Shown: positions 63,574 to 64,000 of the stretch, in pieces
Layout of the letters: each line of letters begins with the position of its first letter
Numbering within the stretch: position 1 is the first letter of the stretch
Source: Halogeometricum rufum
GTDB lineage: Archaea > Halobacteriota > Halobacteria > Halobacteriales > Haloferacaceae
Direction: 5' to 3'
DNA: 64,000 nucleotides
NCBI RefSeq assembly: GCF_900112175.1
Contig: NZ_FOYT01000001.1
Span: 310,001-374,000, forward strand
The notes under the pieces: generated by a model
Told to the model about the DNA's origin: nothing
What the model saw: only the letters and a program-made list of their open reading frames with translations
Databases searched by the model: none
Position numbers and translations under genes: made by a program

Positions 63574-64000
63574 TTACTCGAAGTCGTCTTCGAACACGAA
63601 CGTCCCGTCTCGCTGGACGACTTCGCCGTCAACCTCGACGACGGAGTCCTCCGACATGTCCAGAATCATGTCCACGTGTTCCGCGCTGTCGTTCACCTCG
63701 TTCTCCTCGCCCACCGTCTCGGGGTACGCCGACCCGACGGCCATGTGGACGGTGTCGCCCATCTTCTCGTCGAACAGCATGTTGTAGGTGAACTGGTCGA
63801 TGGCGCGGTTCATCCCGATGCCCAACTCGCCGAGGTAGCGCGCGCCCTCGTCGGTGTCGAACACGCCGTCCAGCACTTCCTCGTTGCGTTCGGCGCTGTA
63901 GGACTCGACGCGGCCGTCCTCGAACCGCACGCGGACGTCCGATATCTCCCGGCCCTGCCGGTAGAGGGGCATGTCGAAGTGAACCTCGCCCTCGACGCTG
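63574..64000 (-). CDS. M29-like aminopeptidase, 5' part outside window
   Basis: The last about 141 codons of a leucyl-type aminopeptidase (AmpS/PepS, family M29). Visible: GELGIGMNRAIDQFTYNMLFDEKMGDTVHMAVGSAYPE with the Glu/His metal residues of the family, then DSAEHVDMILDM and a C-terminal VDGEVVQRDGTFV. The N-terminus is cut by the window edge; the frame stays open to the end. Confidence 0.9.
   Translation of the reverse strand, partial: SVEGEVHFDMPLYRQGREISDVRVRFEDGRVESYSAERNEEVLDGVFDTDEGARYLGELGIGMNRAIDQFTYNMLFDEKMGDTVHMAVGSAYPETVGEENEVNDSAEHVDMILDMSEDSVVEVDGEVVQRDGTFVFEDDFE

Overview
The window is chromosomal DNA from a halophilic archaeon (class Halobacteria, probably Haloferacaceae). 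The flanking DNA is very GC-rich, proteins are acidic (Asp/Glu-rich), promoters look leaderless with TATA elements about 27-30 nt before start codons, and archaeal markers are present: MCM, RfcS, TFB, SAMP2, Trm1, the archaeal AlaRS and many small haloarchaeal-only proteins. From memory the order (samp2-rfcA, alaS, mcm, tfb, UDG, prs, HVO_0234-type propeller, trm1, glnA, lrp) resembles one stretch of the Haloferax volcanii chromosome, so most of the window looks like conserved core. No tRNA, rRNA or CRISPR array was seen.

Layout. 1-8.9 kb: two short-chain dehydrogenases, rpiA, a 55-aa histone-fold-like protein, larB, surE, a GIY-YIG protein, a flavodoxin-like reductase, phosphohexomutase, GNAT, SAMP2 and the clamp-loader small subunit. 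8.9-20 kb: a large GAF/PAS histidine kinase, TspO, alaS, a Ser-less alpha/beta-hydrolase-fold protein, a glutamine amidotransferase, an M20 amidohydrolase and acyl-CoA dehydrogenase, ending in a 60-bp tandem duplication. 20-29.5 kb: cupin, a triple-repeat PGF-CTERM-like surface protein, a ferritin-like protein, a membrane Fe-S oxidoreductase and the biotin uptake genes bioY-ecfA-ecfT behind a BirA-type operator. 29.5-38.9 kb: mcm carrying a 522-aa LAGLIDADG intein, a run of haloarchaeal genes ending in a MinD-like ATPase, a TFB paralogue and a CpaE-like ATPase. 39-48.7 kb: receiver-PAS-GAF histidine kinase, HtrA-like lipoprotein protease, MFS transporter, acetolactate-synthase-like enzyme, two HIT proteins and a Pit phosphate transporter. 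54-64 kb: PRPP synthetase, propeller protein, SWIM protein, trm1, BrkB, PAP2, glnA, lrp, a zinc-ribbon protein and an M29 aminopeptidase (cut by the window edge).

The main anomaly is 49049-53629: an AT-richer insert with different codon use that splits a uracil-DNA glycosylase gene into an N-terminal piece (53952 down to about 53630) and a C-terminal piece (49048 down to 48707). The insert has only two genes, convergent and 12 bp apart: a 976-aa UvrD-like helicase fused to a RecB/Cas4-type nuclease with an Fe-S cysteine set, and a 388-aa DNA cytosine-5 methyltransferase. No integrase or transposase is visible. I read it as a compact transferred defence-type cassette (modification plus helicase-nuclease); the function is inferred from domains and not shown.

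How genes cooperate: SAMP2 may modify proteins; bioY/ecfA/ecfT form a biotin importer repressed by BirA; GcdH may pass electrons through ETF to the FadF-like membrane protein; rpiA and prs feed PRPP for nucleotides; glnA and lrp are divergent and probably co-regulated; rfcA and mcm belong to the replisome.
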